From the NCBI RefSeq assembly GCF_019391655.1, contig NZ_JAHXPQ010000008.1:180804-244803 (forward strand): a stretch of DNA of 64,000 nucleotides, in the 5' to 3' direction. This document shows, piece by piece, positions 1 through 8,488 of this stretch. The position numbers and the translations under genes were made by a program. Each line of letters opens with the position of its first letter. Within the stretch, counting starts at the first letter, position 1. Source of the DNA: Mucilaginibacter rivuli (lineage in GTDB: Bacteria > Bacteroidota > Bacteroidia > Sphingobacteriales > Sphingobacteriaceae). The notes beneath the pieces were generated by a model. That model ran no database searches, was not told where the DNA came from, and saw only the letters and a list, made by a program, of their open reading frames with translations.

Positions 1-428
1 ATCTGACGCAGATATTCTACCCATCATACGATTACTTAAGTAAAAAAGGCATCCTGATAGGGTATTATAATTTTAATGAGAAAGCGGTTCGGACAGGTGA
101 TTTAAGTTATGCTGATCGCGAGAAGCTGGCTTTACAAAAAGGCCGCTTGATACACCCGCAATATGATGCCGAATTTGAAAACTCATTTTCGGTAAGCTGG
201 CATAAAACAAAGCACAGCCTGGGTGGCTGGGCGGTTTACAGCAGCGAGACACGCAAAAACCAATACCCTGTACTGTTAAAACCTGATAAGAACGTATACT
301 TTGCAGGCGAACACCTCACCTACCTGAACGCATGGATGGCAGGGGCGTTTGAGTCGGCACGGAGCGTGATTACAGCAGTACACGGGCGCATAACTGAGCA
401 GCGTGTAAGTTATCCGGTAAATAAATAG
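1..428 (+). CDS. Flavin monoamine oxidase family protein, C-terminal fragment
   Basis: Only the last 142 codons are inside the window; the frame is open to the left edge, so the gene is cut by the window and is not a pseudogene. The stretch around residues 96-120 of the fragment reads YFAGEHLTYLNAWMAGAFES. This is the conserved C-terminal FAD-contacting motif of the flavin amine oxidase superfamily, which oxidises amines or L-amino acids using FAD and O2. The stop lies 37 bp before a Tat-exported aminotransferase on the same strand, so the two probably form one operon acting on amino acids in or near the periplasm. The substrate cannot be read from this fragment. Confidence 0.85.
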   Translation, partial: LTQIFYPSYDYLSKKGILIGYYNFNEKAVRTGDLSYADREKLALQKGRLIHPQYDAEFENSFSVSWHKTKHSLGGWAVYSSETRKNQYPVLLKPDKNVYFAGEHLTYLNAWMAGAFESARSVITAVHGRITEQRVSYPVNK

Positions 429-465
429 ACAACGAACATTAACTAACGAAAAAAACTATAGGATC

Positions 466-1641
466 ATGTCAAATTCACTCAATCGCAGAAACTGGATCAA
501 ATCCAGCGCATTAATGGCCGGGGGACTGGCTTTCCTTTCGGGGACAGTTGGGAAGCTGTCGGCAATGCCCGCAAAAGTAAAAGCCGTAGCACCATTTAAA
601 CGCGTTACCGACCAGACCGCTATTTTAAGCGCCCCTCCGGGCCCAATGAAAGCGCGTTTGCTTGCCAATGAAAACCCCTTCGGCCCATCAGCGGCGGCGA
701 AAAAAGCTTTGACCGATGCGATTGATACCGGATACCAATACCCTTTCCAGCAGCTAGGCGACCTGGTTAAAAAGATATGTGACTACGAAGGTGTAACACG
801 CGACAACGTTTTATGTGACTCCGGATCGACCCCACTATTACTTGCCGCTGCCATGTATTACAGCAAAGGTGGTAAAGAGATCATCACCGGCGACCCATCT
901 TATGATGACCTGCCATCGCATGCACAGCTTTTTGAAGGCAAATGGGTAAAGGTGCCTTTAACAGCCGATTATAAGCTTGATCTGGATGCTATGGAAGCAA
1001 AAATTACCGACAATACCGGCCTGGTTTATATTTGCAACCCCAACAACCCTACAGCTACCGTATTGGATACCGAAAAGTTGAAAGCATTTTGCGAGCGCGT
1101 ATCTAAAAAAGTTACCGTATTTATTGATGAGGCATATATTGATTATATGCCGGATGTAAAGGCAGCGACCATGATAGGCTGCGTAAAAGCAGGCAATAAT
1201 GTTATTGTGGCACGTACCTTCTCCAAACTTTACGGTTTCGCGGGTTTGCGTTTGGGTTATATTATTGCACAGCCGGATACTGTTGATAAATTATCAATTT
1301 ACACGCCGGGTGCATTTAATATCTCGGCTACAACTATTGCCGCCGCTATTGCGGGATACCGTGAAGAAGACTTTTTAAAAGATGCCCTTGCAAAAACTTT
1401 AGCCTCTAAGGAATACTTATATAGCGTATTGAAAGCCGAAGGCTACGAATATATCCCATCATCAACCAACTTTGTGATGTTCCCGTTAAAAATGGACGGG
1501 AAGCAATTTGTGCAGGAAATGATGAAGCGTGGTGTAGGTATTCGTAACTGGAAATTTAACGGTAAAGACTGGTGCCGTGTAAGCATTGGCCGTATGGATG
1601 AAATGCAGGCATTTGCAGAAGCTTTTAAACAATTATCATAA
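466..1641 (+). CDS. Tat-exported PLP-dependent aminotransferase (HisC-like, class I/II)
   Basis: This is a 391-residue fold-type I aminotransferase related to histidinol-phosphate aminotransferase. The N-terminus carries a twin-arginine signal (Arg7-Arg8, NRRNWIKSS) and a hydrophobic stretch at about 14-28, so the enzyme is probably exported folded with its cofactor. The core shows the NPNNPT motif that contacts PLP, the FIDEAYIDY segment, and TFSKLYGFAGLRLGY, in which Lys254 is the expected Schiff-base lysine. HisC itself is cytoplasmic and sits with his genes. Here the neighbour is a flavin amine oxidase and there are no his genes, so a role in export-linked amino-acid turnover is inferred. 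The substrate is unknown. Confidence 0.88.
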   Translation: MSNSLNRRNWIKSSALMAGGLAFLSGTVGKLSAMPAKVKAVAPFKRVTDQTAILSAPPGPMKARLLANENPFGPSAAAKKALTDAIDTGYQYPFQQLGDLVKKICDYEGVTRDNVLCDSGSTPLLLAAAMYYSKGGKEIITGDPSYDDLPSHAQLFEGKWVKVPLTADYKLDLDAMEAKITDNTGLVYICNPNNPTATVLDTEKLKAFCERVSKKVTVFIDEAYIDYMPDVKAATMIGCVKAGNNVIVARTFSKLYGFAGLRLGYIIAQPDTVDKLSIYTPGAFNISATTIAAAIAGYREEDFLKDALAKTLASKEYLYSVLKAEGYEYIPSSTNFVMFPLKMDGKQFVQEMMKRGVGIRNWKFNGKDWCRVSIGRMDEMQAFAEAFKQLS

Positions 1642-1658
1642 TATCACTTAAAAAGAGC

Positions 1659-1753
1659 TGTCATGCTGAACTCGTTTCAGCACCCCATCATACATATAGT
1701 TCAAGCATAGTTTGTAACTTAGCATGTGGGGTGCCGAAATAAATTCGGCATGA
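1659..1753. repeat. Imperfect palindromic intergenic element
   Basis: Arms at 1659-1687 and 1727-1753 are near-inverted copies (left TCATGCTGAACTCGTTTCAG, right CCGAAATAAATTCGGCATGA) around an AT-rich centre. It fills the gap between the aminotransferase and the Hint gene. I see no coding potential and no T-run, so a dispersed palindromic repeat is more likely than a terminator. Confidence 0.6.
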
Positions 1754-1771
1754 AATATATATTTTTACCCA

Positions 1772-2767
1772 ATGCGCAAACTACTACTTACAGCAATCTT
1801 ATTTTCAATCATAAACTTTAGCCGGGCACAAACCACGCCTACCCCACGTCCGTTAACACTGGATGAATACAACAAGGCATTAACTTATACCATTACCGAC
1901 CTGGATAAGGACACCTACGTTAAATTTGATAACGCTTATGTGCTTGACCGCTATGAGGGCCGCAAGCCCTATTTTATTACCGGCAGCGATGGTTTGAAAA
2001 AACGTATCGACCTGTACAAGCTAATCGCGAAGCAAGGCTTACAGGAAATTGGCCTGATGGTATTTTATACGAGCGAAACCGGCAAACGCTACCAGGCTTT
2101 GGTACCCGACTTTACTGCCGATGGAAAAGTTTGGGATAAATACTTTAACGATATTGATAACATCAATAAAGTGGAGAAGAATTTTATTCTTAAACTATCT
2201 TATATCCTGTCGAGAGAGTTGAGTTTCCAGCAATATAAAGTATTGAACGGCGGCAAGGATATGAAAGAAGAATCGGCTACATATGGTAATGATATCTGTT
2301 TCCCGGGCGATGAAGAAGTAACCATGAGCAATGGGGCCAAAAAGCTCCTTAAGGATGTGAAGAGCGGTGATGAGATCACTATTATTGACCCGGCTACAAA
2401 CAAGCCATCCATCACCAAGGTAAAAGAACTCACTACCCACGAAGCTAAAAACTATGCTTTAACGCAACTGGTGCTTATCTCTGCAAAAGAGTTAAAAACA
2501 AGCGAGGGCATTAATGTAGCGTTAAACACTAAAGTACTGAAAGCCACACCTAACCACCCTATGCTAACCAAACAAGGCAGCGCAAAAATGGGCGAAATTA
2601 CCATTGGCCAGCAAGTGCTTTGTTTAAATGATGTTACCGGTAAATATGAAACCTATACCGTATTGCAAAAAAGCGAACAAGGCGAAGGTGTACAAAAGGT
2701 ATATAACATTGTTGCCAACGGCGGCAGTACCATGTTAATGAATGGCGTTATGGTGATGCAGAAGTAA
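1772..2767 (+). CDS. Secreted protein with C-terminal Hint (Hedgehog/intein-type) domain
   Basis: The protein has 331 residues, with a signal peptide at about 1-20 (cleavage near SRAQ) and a 150-residue N-terminal region I do not recognise. From Cys176 to the end it matches the Hint fold. It begins with the nucleophile context CFPGDEEVTMSNG, followed by KLLKDVKSGDEI (block A style). ATPNHPMLTKQG supplies the TxxH-type block B motif, and the strand VANGGSTMLMNGVMV resembles the end of an intein. Hint domains catalyse an N-S acyl shift at the leading Cys and cleave or splice the chain. The terminal His-Asn of a splicing intein and any C-extein are missing, so self-cleavage, not splicing, is the likely activity. 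It is followed by a strong terminator, so the gene is probably monocistronic. Confidence 0.8.
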   Translation: MRKLLLTAILFSIINFSRAQTTPTPRPLTLDEYNKALTYTITDLDKDTYVKFDNAYVLDRYEGRKPYFITGSDGLKKRIDLYKLIAKQGLQEIGLMVFYTSETGKRYQALVPDFTADGKVWDKYFNDIDNINKVEKNFILKLSYILSRELSFQQYKVLNGGKDMKEESATYGNDICFPGDEEVTMSNGAKKLLKDVKSGDEITIIDPATNKPSITKVKELTTHEAKNYALTQLVLISAKELKTSEGINVALNTKVLKATPNHPMLTKQGSAKMGEITIGQQVLCLNDVTGKYETYTVLQKSEQGEGVQKVYNIVANGGSTMLMNGVMVMQK

Positions 2768-2794
2768 GGATTTATAAGATTTAATATTATTTGC

Positions 2795-2827
2795 AATAGG
2801 GTTTATTAAATAATAAACCCTATTTTT
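2795..2827 (+). terminator. Intrinsic terminator after the Hint gene
   Basis: A 14-bp perfect inverted repeat (2795-2808 with 2811-2824; left arm AATAGGGTTTATTA) has a 2-nt centre and is followed by T residues. It lies 28 bp downstream of the stop codon. Confidence 0.85.
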
Positions 2828-2857
2828 ATTTCAATAAACCTAACCTTATCAGTAATC

Positions 2858-3631
2858 ATGAAAAGATCAATCACCATTGCATTTCTTTTGGTTATTTCGC
2901 TCACTGCTTCAATTAACAATGTGTTTGCATGGGGCAAAGCGGGCCACCAAATGGTAGCCGAAGTAGCTTTTAATTACCTGGATGCGGCTACCAAAGCTAA
3001 AATACTACAAGCTTTAAACAGCTATAATATTGAGCAGGCTGCTACCTGGATGGACGATGTGCGTGGTGATGCTTCACTGGGCTACATGAAAAGCTGGCAC
3101 TTTGTTAATATTGATAAGGGAGCGGTTTACAAAACACATGGCAGTGATGCTGCGTTTCAGCTAAACCGGGTTATAACGGCGTTAATGCATAAAGCAACCC
3201 TTACTGCTGATACAGTAAAACGCGACCTGCTTATCCTGTTCCACTTAATGGGCGATCTGCACCAGCCATTACATGTTGGTTATGGTACCGACCTTGGAGG
3301 GAATAAAGCCACCGTTTCTTTCCTCGGTAAACCAAATAATAATTTACACCATGTATGGGATGGCGATATCATCTACAACAAAAAAATAAAACTTGCCGAT
3401 TGCATTAAAGCAAATAGCACCTATACACCCGCACAAATAGCCGCTATACAAAAAGTTGATGTAATGGCCTGGCTAACACAATCAAGAGCTTATTTAAACA
3501 CCAATGTTTATACTTTTCAGAATGCCACTATATCACAGGCTTATATTGACCATAATGCGCCCGTAATAGAAAAGCAGATAGGCATTGCAGGTTTACGTTT
3601 AGCCGGTATTTTAAAAGCGGCTTTTAAATAA
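2858..3631 (+). CDS. S1/P1 family nuclease, secreted
   Basis: This zinc-dependent single-strand nuclease / 3'-nucleotidase family enzyme has 257 residues. Signal peptide 1-24 ends at VFA, leaving Trp25 as the mature N-terminus. This matters because S1/P1 enzymes use the backbone amine of the first Trp as a zinc ligand. The WGKAGH motif (Trp25, His30) and the GDLHQPLHVG and NLHHVWD motifs supply the remaining His/Asp zinc ligands of the trinuclear site. The length is normal for the family. The gene has its own upstream terminator boundary. The likely role is scavenging of phosphate and nucleosides from extracellular nucleic acid in the periplasm. Confidence 0.93.
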   Translation: MKRSITIAFLLVISLTASINNVFAWGKAGHQMVAEVAFNYLDAATKAKILQALNSYNIEQAATWMDDVRGDASLGYMKSWHFVNIDKGAVYKTHGSDAAFQLNRVITALMHKATLTADTVKRDLLILFHLMGDLHQPLHVGYGTDLGGNKATVSFLGKPNNNLHHVWDGDIIYNKKIKLADCIKANSTYTPAQIAAIQKVDVMAWLTQSRAYLNTNVYTFQNATISQAYIDHNAPVIEKQIGIAGLRLAGILKAAFK

Positions 3632-3666
3632 AGCAGGTTTCTGTAGGCTGATAATTGATCACTGAT

Positions 3667-3674
3667 TATATTTG
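3667..3674 (+). promoter_or_regulatory. Candidate -7 element (TATATTTG) before the PPTase gene
   Basis: TATATTTG matches the Bacteroidota -7 consensus TAnnTTTG. It ends 4 nt before the ATG at 3679, which would make the mRNA almost leaderless. No clear TTTG is found 19 nt upstream, so this is tentative. Confidence 0.3.
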
Positions 3675-3678
3675 ATCA

Positions 3679-4338
3679 ATGTTTGTTGATCTTCAGCTTT
3701 TATCCCCGCACTTTTACCAGCATTTTACCACAACTTTTAACGGTGATGAGGTGTTAACAGCGCGCGAAAAAGCATTAATTGAGCACTCGGCCGAACAGCG
3801 AATAAAACACTTCAGCACCGGGCGCTTTTGTGCCAAACAAGCACTGAATAAAGCAGGCATTGCCGATGGCGAAATTTTAGTTGGCGAAAGCAGGGAACCG
3901 CTATGGCCCGAGGGTATTGTTGGCTCCATTAGCCACTCAAAACAGATGGCAGGCGCGGTTGTGGCTGCTACCGGTAAAATATTTTCGGTAGGGCTGGATA
4001 TTGAGACTATTGGCGGTGTAAGGCGTGATATGTGGGATATGCTCTTTACTCCATCGGAACAGCAATTTTTGAATAGCCACGCTGATGATGAACTGGCATT
4101 ATATACTACCATCCTGTTTAGCGGAAAGGAGGCGTTCTACAAATTTCAACACCCTTTAACCAAAACCTTTTTGGATTTTACGGATGTGGAAATGAGCTTT
4201 GTTAATGGCAGGTTTTGGTTAAAGGTAATTAAAGATTTTGCAGGTAAGGAGGTACTGCCCACCCTTACACAAATTCACTTTACTAAACAAAACGATCAAA
4301 TTATTACGTTTTGTTATCATTTAAATGACAGAGGTTGA
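3679..4338 (+). CDS. 4'-phosphopantetheinyl transferase superfamily protein (Sfp-like)
   Basis: This 219-residue enzyme is predicted to move the 4'-phosphopantetheine arm of CoA onto a serine of acyl or peptidyl carrier proteins. Diagnostic motifs are present in order: SISHSKQMAGAVVA (CoA contact), VGLDIETIG with the Mg-binding Asp and Glu, and SGKEAFYKFQHPLTKTFLDF, the family's KEAxxK helix. The length fits the Sfp/EntD type and not the short AcpS type. It overlaps the end of the convergent GH43 gene by 22 bp. No carrier-protein gene is nearby, so the partner is unknown; it could serve fatty-acid ACP or a secondary pathway elsewhere. Confidence 0.9.
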   Translation: MFVDLQLLSPHFYQHFTTTFNGDEVLTAREKALIEHSAEQRIKHFSTGRFCAKQALNKAGIADGEILVGESREPLWPEGIVGSISHSKQMAGAVVAATGKIFSVGLDIETIGGVRRDMWDMLFTPSEQQFLNSHADDELALYTTILFSGKEAFYKFQHPLTKTFLDFTDVEMSFVNGRFWLKVIKDFAGKEVLPTLTQIHFTKQNDQIITFCYHLNDRG

Positions 4339-5939
4339 TTATGGCTATAATCATAATGGAAAAAATCGACATCAATGTACCCGGTATCGGCCTTGTTATT
4401 GTAATTGAAGATACCTACACGATCGCCCCGGTATGAGCCCCAGGCCAGTTGATATGGTGTGCCAAAATCGGTATAATTCTTTCCATCCAAACTATAGGCG
4501 TACTGGCTCAAGCCATCAAGCCCCCATGTTGAGCGTAACCATAACATATTGCCTGTAACCGCAGGTCCTGTTACGGTGGGTATGCCGTTAGCCTTAAATT
4601 CGAGTGTTTTTATGCTACCATTGCAGCTTATCGTTAAGGTGGAATAATGTTGCGGATTGTTAAAGTGGCAAAGGCCGGCTTTTTCACCATCGGCCATGGC
4701 AGTAATATCAAGCCTGGTTATTACCTGGTTATTGCTGGTGCGCAATACACGTTGCGTTATGGTATTACCTGCCTTTAGCAAGTTATCGGCCTCGATAGGT
4801 TTAAAAGCGCTTAGCCTTAACCACCCCGGCCTTTGTGCTAATGACCATTTATCAGCGCGGGGTTGGTAGTTCCATTCCCATTGCGGCGGCAAGGCTTTTT
4901 CGTTAAATTCATCACTGCTTTGTGGTGTAACAGTAGTTGTGCCTTTTACCGGCATTTTTCCCGACCATTGCATGCGGCCAATACCATCGGCTCCTACTTC
5001 GCCAATAATTGGCCAGCCATCTATCCATGTAACGGGCAATAAGCTGTTTACCCTGCCCGACCAATCGCCGGTGCCGTGATGGGTATAAAAATACCAGTCG
5101 CCATTTTGGGTATCAACAATACCCCCCTGGTTAGGTTCGTTAAACTGCTTTTCGGCATGGTTGAGCTGTTTTACTTCACCATAAGGCCCCCAAATGTTTT
5201 TTGAACGCTCCATCATCACCACACGCCCTTCAGGTTTTACTTCGCTGAAAAAGTGGTAATACCAGCCATTAATTTTATAGAGTTTGTTGGCTTCGCTTCC
5301 GCGGGATTGGTGTATTACCTTATCCGATTCTTTTACCAGGTCACGCCCATCGGCAGTTAGCTTAAACAAATGTATTTTGTACGCATCGGCATAGTTTGTA
5401 CCGATAAAGTAACCCTGGCCATCATCATCCCAAAACGGGCAGCAATCATCCCAACCTTTTTCGGCTAATACCGCATGTAATGGCTCCCATGGGCCGCTGA
5501 TGTTTTTAGCAGAGCTCATAAAATAACCCTCATCCGGCGTACCGAAATAAACCCAAAACTTATTATTATGGTAGCGGATAGCACCTGCCCAAATACCTTT
5601 GCCGTAGCGGTTCAGCATTTTATCCCAATTCATTTCGGGGCTTATCTGGTTCAGATCGGTTACTACGTGGCCCGAAATACTCCAGTTTACCAGATCTTTT
5701 GAGTGCAGGATAACTACACCCGGCGAAAACTGAAAGGTTGATGAAATAGCATAATAATCGGCACCTACGCGGATACAATCAATATCGCTGTAATCCGATG
5801 GTAATACCGGGTTTGTATAAGTACCGTTTTGCTGATCGCCCCAAGTTTGCCAATCACCCCATTTGCGGGCATTTGATTGCCCGATAGCCTGCCGGGTGAT
5901 ACAGGTAGTCAGCAAAATAAATAAGATAGTATAACGCAT
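4317..5939 (-). CDS. Glycoside hydrolase family 43 (beta-xylosidase / arabinofuranosidase type)
   Basis: Start chosen at the ATG at 5939 because it gives an immediate signal peptide (MRYTILFILLTTC) and lies beyond the terminator of the upstream gene; the frame is open ten codons further. The mature protein has a five-bladed propeller. It opens with YTNPVLPSDYSDIDCIRVG, where the Asp before CIRVG is the expected catalytic base (about residue 54). PFWDDDGQGY holds the pKa-tuning Asp, and GSEANKLYKINGWYY the catalytic Glu. The second half is a beta-sandwich like the GH43 xylosidase C-terminal domain. It probably acts on xylan or arabinan side chains in the periplasm. A GH28 enzyme lies two genes upstream. 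The 3' end overlaps the convergent PPTase gene. Confidence 0.92.
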   Translation of the reverse strand: MRYTILFILLTTCITRQAIGQSNARKWGDWQTWGDQQNGTYTNPVLPSDYSDIDCIRVGADYYAISSTFQFSPGVVILHSKDLVNWSISGHVVTDLNQISPEMNWDKMLNRYGKGIWAGAIRYHNNKFWVYFGTPDEGYFMSSAKNISGPWEPLHAVLAEKGWDDCCPFWDDDGQGYFIGTNYADAYKIHLFKLTADGRDLVKESDKVIHQSRGSEANKLYKINGWYYHFFSEVKPEGRVVMMERSKNIWGPYGEVKQLNHAEKQFNEPNQGGIVDTQNGDWYFYTHHGTGDWSGRVNSLLPVTWIDGWPIIGEVGADGIGRMQWSGKMPVKGTTTVTPQSSDEFNEKALPPQWEWNYQPRADKWSLAQRPGWLRLSAFKPIEADNLLKAGNTITQRVLRTSNNQVITRLDITAMADGEKAGLCHFNNPQHYSTLTISCNGSIKTLEFKANGIPTVTGPAVTGNMLWLRSTWGLDGLSQYAYSLDGKNYTDFGTPYQLAWGSYRGDRVGIFNYNNKADTGYIDVDFFHYDYSHNQPLSFK

Positions 5940-5956
5940 TTTACGAGCTGATAGTA

Positions 5957-5990
5957 AAACAAAGGGCAAAATTTAATTTGCCCTTTGTTT
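5957..5990 (-). terminator. Terminator between cytochrome c and GH43 genes
   Basis: 14-bp perfect arms (5957-5970 with 5977-5990, AAACAAAGGGCAAA) flank a 6-nt loop and are followed on the minus strand by TTTT. It begins at the cytochrome c stop codon and precedes the GH43 ATG at 5939. This argues for separate transcription of GH43 and against the longer GH43 start. Confidence 0.75.
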
Positions 5991-6414
5991 ATTTTTTAGC
6001 CCTAACGGCTTTAACCTGCGCAGCGGTAATGGCAGTACCTTTGTTACCAAAGCTGTTACGTACGTAGGTGAGCACATCGGCAATTTCCTGGTCTTTTAAA
6101 AAGTTATGTGGTGCCATTACGTTTGAGTATGACTGACCATCGATATCAACAGGTACAGGAAAACCGTTCAATATAACTTTTATCAGTTTTGCCTTATCGC
6201 CTTTTATGTATGATGTTTTTACGAGTGGAGGGTTCATGTTTGGCGCACCGCCCCCATCGGCCTGGTGGCATGACAGGCAGTATAGTTTGTAAACGGCTTC
6301 GCCGTGCGTCATTGCTGCAGGTGAAATACCCGCAGGAGCTTTTGCTTTGCTTTGCGCCAAAGCACATAAACCAAATGGTATTAATAAGGATAGTACAAGA
6401 AAGACTTTCTTCAT
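5989..6414 (-). CDS. Class I cytochrome c, small periplasmic
   Basis: The protein has 141 residues with a signal peptide (1-20, ending LCALAQ) and one heme-binding site, LYCLSCHQADGGG (CxxCH). MAPHNFLKDQEIADVLTYVRN provides the distal Met ligand and the C-terminal helix typical of mono-heme class I cytochromes. Such domains often serve as electron carriers for periplasmic dehydrogenases. The gene stands between GH43 and GH28 genes on the same strand, but a terminator follows it, so joint function with the hydrolases is doubtful. No oxidoreductase partner is visible next to it. Confidence 0.9.
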   Translation of the reverse strand: MKKVFLVLSLLIPFGLCALAQSKAKAPAGISPAAMTHGEAVYKLYCLSCHQADGGGAPNMNPPLVKTSYIKGDKAKLIKVILNGFPVPVDIDGQSYSNVMAPHNFLKDQEIADVLTYVRNSFGNKGTAITAAQVKAVRAKK

Positions 6415-6520
6415 AAAACAGATGAGCTTTTTATAGTTAAATTAATATGTGTTTGCCTGTTAAACAACACTGACGTAAATATGGCTATTTTCAATTTAAA
6501 AGAACAGCGCATCATAAAAC

Positions 6521-8059
6521 TTACAGTTCTTTTCCGTCGGCATTGGCCAGTTTGGTGTTTGGTACTTGTTCGGTATTAAAAATATTAAAGTTAGTTACCT
6601 TATTTAAAATAAACGTTGGCACCCCTGCCGCTTTTTGTGAGCGGATATGCTGAAAATCAGCACCGTTAACATTATCCAATATATAAGCCGGGCGTTGATC
6701 ATCATTTATCAGGTTAGTTTCAACATTGCTAACCTTCAGATCCTTTACGTTGCGGATAAAGAAACCGTATGCCGGTGTAGTGCCAAAGCTTGAAGGCTCG
6801 GGGTAGCCTTTTTCCAACTCGGGCACCTGCCTTGCGGCTTGCTCTTTTGTGCCGCCCCCTTTGTAATAAAAACGAATATTATCCAAAGTAAGATCTTGTA
6901 TCTGGTGGCCGGGTAAACCTACAATTAAAGCACCTTGTGCAGGGTCGATATTATAACCAACAATATTGCTGATAATGATTCGGCGACACTCTCCTATTGG
7001 TGTGCCGGCAGGGCCGCGCATACGTGCCCCCAAGCGGATAAATATTGGTGCGTTAACAATATCGCGCATGGTTATGTTGGTAATGGTTACATCTTCCAGC
7101 AAAGCGCCGTCAACAGTTTCTAATGCCAGCCCACGGCAGTAATCGAACACGCAATTACTGATGGTTACATTTTTATACCCACCGTTTGACTCTGTACCAA
7201 ATTTAATGCGGCCGATAGGCTTACCTTTCATTACGGCATTTGGGTCGCGCTTAAAGGTACCATCAAGCATTGAACCTTCATCAAAACCCGAAACCTGGCA
7301 GTTTGTAATGGTTACGTTTTCGGTAGCGCGGGCATAGTTTAACGAGTAATCACTTTTCAGGCATATCCCATCATCCTCGGGCGAGTTAACAAAGCAATTT
7401 GATACGCGTACACCACGGCACGATATAATGTCCATACCATCGCGGTTGGTATCCATTTTCAGGTTATCGATGGTTACATTATCATCTCCGGTAAGGAGCA
7501 AAACAAACCAGCCACCATGCTCAACCGTAAAATCTTTTAATATTATGTTACGGCACAATTTAAGGCTGATGGTTTTGTTTCCGTGGCCATTCTCGTCCTT
7601 AGGGTCTTTTTTTGATGTGCGGAGTAAACCTTTACCCCATATTTTACCTGGACCCATAATCGAAATATTTTCGAGATTTACACCAACTATCAGGCTGTTG
7701 TTAAAATGGCTATGGCCATAATCCTGGTAAATTTCGTTATCGTTTTTTTCGGGCAGATCATACTGCGCTGTTGGCGAAGTTTCGGCGGCTACTAAAACTG
7801 CTCCCTGATCAAGGTACAAAGCGATATTACTTTTTAAATGAATAGTTACCGATGCATAATTACCTGCCGGAAAATAAACTGTGCCGCCACCTGCTTTAGA
7901 TGCCGCGTCAATAGCCTTTTCAATAGCTTTCGTATCCAACGCGATGCCATCGCCTTTGGCTCCGTACTTTTTTACATTATAAAATTGTGATTGCGCCAAT
8001 AAATTGCCGGTTATAAACAGTAATAACGCAGCAATTACATAACTATGCAGCTTTTTCAT
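6521..8059 (-). CDS. Glycoside hydrolase family 28 (polygalacturonase-like), secreted
   Basis: Start chosen at the ATG at 8059, which gives a clean signal peptide (MKKLHSYVIAALLLF, cleavage near LLAQ) and a 512-residue protein; the longer open frame would bury it. The N-terminus YNVKKYGAKGDG and the YFPAGNY segment are the standard cap of the right-handed beta-helix. Active-site strands include NRDGMDI and SPEDDGICLKSD, carrying the family's Asp and paired Asp residues, then RIKFGTESNGGYKNV. GH28 enzymes hydrolyse alpha-1,4 galacturonan in pectin or rhamnogalacturonan. With GH43 nearby this suggests use of plant cell-wall pectin. No SusC/SusD pair is present, so this is not a classical PUL. 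Confidence 0.93.
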   Translation of the reverse strand: MKKLHSYVIAALLLFITGNLLAQSQFYNVKKYGAKGDGIALDTKAIEKAIDAASKAGGGTVYFPAGNYASVTIHLKSNIALYLDQGAVLVAAETSPTAQYDLPEKNDNEIYQDYGHSHFNNSLIVGVNLENISIMGPGKIWGKGLLRTSKKDPKDENGHGNKTISLKLCRNIILKDFTVEHGGWFVLLLTGDDNVTIDNLKMDTNRDGMDIISCRGVRVSNCFVNSPEDDGICLKSDYSLNYARATENVTITNCQVSGFDEGSMLDGTFKRDPNAVMKGKPIGRIKFGTESNGGYKNVTISNCVFDYCRGLALETVDGALLEDVTITNITMRDIVNAPIFIRLGARMRGPAGTPIGECRRIIISNIVGYNIDPAQGALIVGLPGHQIQDLTLDNIRFYYKGGGTKEQAARQVPELEKGYPEPSSFGTTPAYGFFIRNVKDLKVSNVETNLINDDQRPAYILDNVNGADFQHIRSQKAAGVPTFILNKVTNFNIFNTEQVPNTKLANADGKEL

Positions 8060-8263
8060 AATAGTTGATAATTGGTTTTTAACAGGCTCAATGCCACTGG
8101 CGAAGATATTCATTTTACAATAAGTATGGCATCCTGTTCTATCCTAATGATTATGGCTTTTTGGCTTTTTACTAATAAAAGAAAACATTATGGTTAATTT
8201 AGTCTTATTGTAAAACTGACCTAAATATCCCTGAATTAAATTATTTCACAAAAAACGCATGTT

Positions 8264-8416
8264 ATGGAAAATCCCATTATCATACCTGTTATCGTTGTTG
8301 CTGTAATTATTATCATCTTTCTTATCTGGCGTAATTATAAAGACAAAAATGACAGCAACCCTGAGCTTACCGATGAGTTAAAGAAGAAGGGTGAACAGGG
8401 CGAAGAAATTAAATAA
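8264..8416 (+). CDS. Small single-pass membrane protein (50 aa)
   Basis: A short gene read directly from the gap before queA. The ATG at 8264 opens 50 codons: residues 5-22 are almost purely Ile/Val/Ala (one transmembrane helix), followed by WRNYKDK and a highly charged tail rich in Glu and Lys. This is a coherent small-protein layout, and codon choice is like the neighbours. Function unknown. It ends 72 bp before queA and just before a candidate promoter, so it is probably transcribed separately from queA. Confidence 0.65.
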   Translation: MENPIIIPVIVVAVIIIIFLIWRNYKDKNDSNPELTDELKKKGEQGEEIK

Positions 8417-8455
8417 GGGTAAAATTGTTGAAATACATATTAAAAAATAAATTTG

Positions 8456-8463
8456 TACATTTG
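8456..8463 (+). promoter_or_regulatory. Candidate -7 element of the queA promoter
   Basis: TACATTTG is an exact TAnnTTTG match ending 25 nt before the queA ATG. The nearest TTG upstream is about 25 nt away, longer than the usual 17-21 spacer, so only the -7 element is supported. Confidence 0.4.
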
Positions 8464-8488
8464 CGCCCTAAAATTCTTTTCTTAAAAT

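Noticed and set aside
1772..2767. True intein inserted in a host protein
   Set aside because: There is no C-extein, no terminal His-Asn and no conserved host protein; a Hint-only secreted protein fits better.
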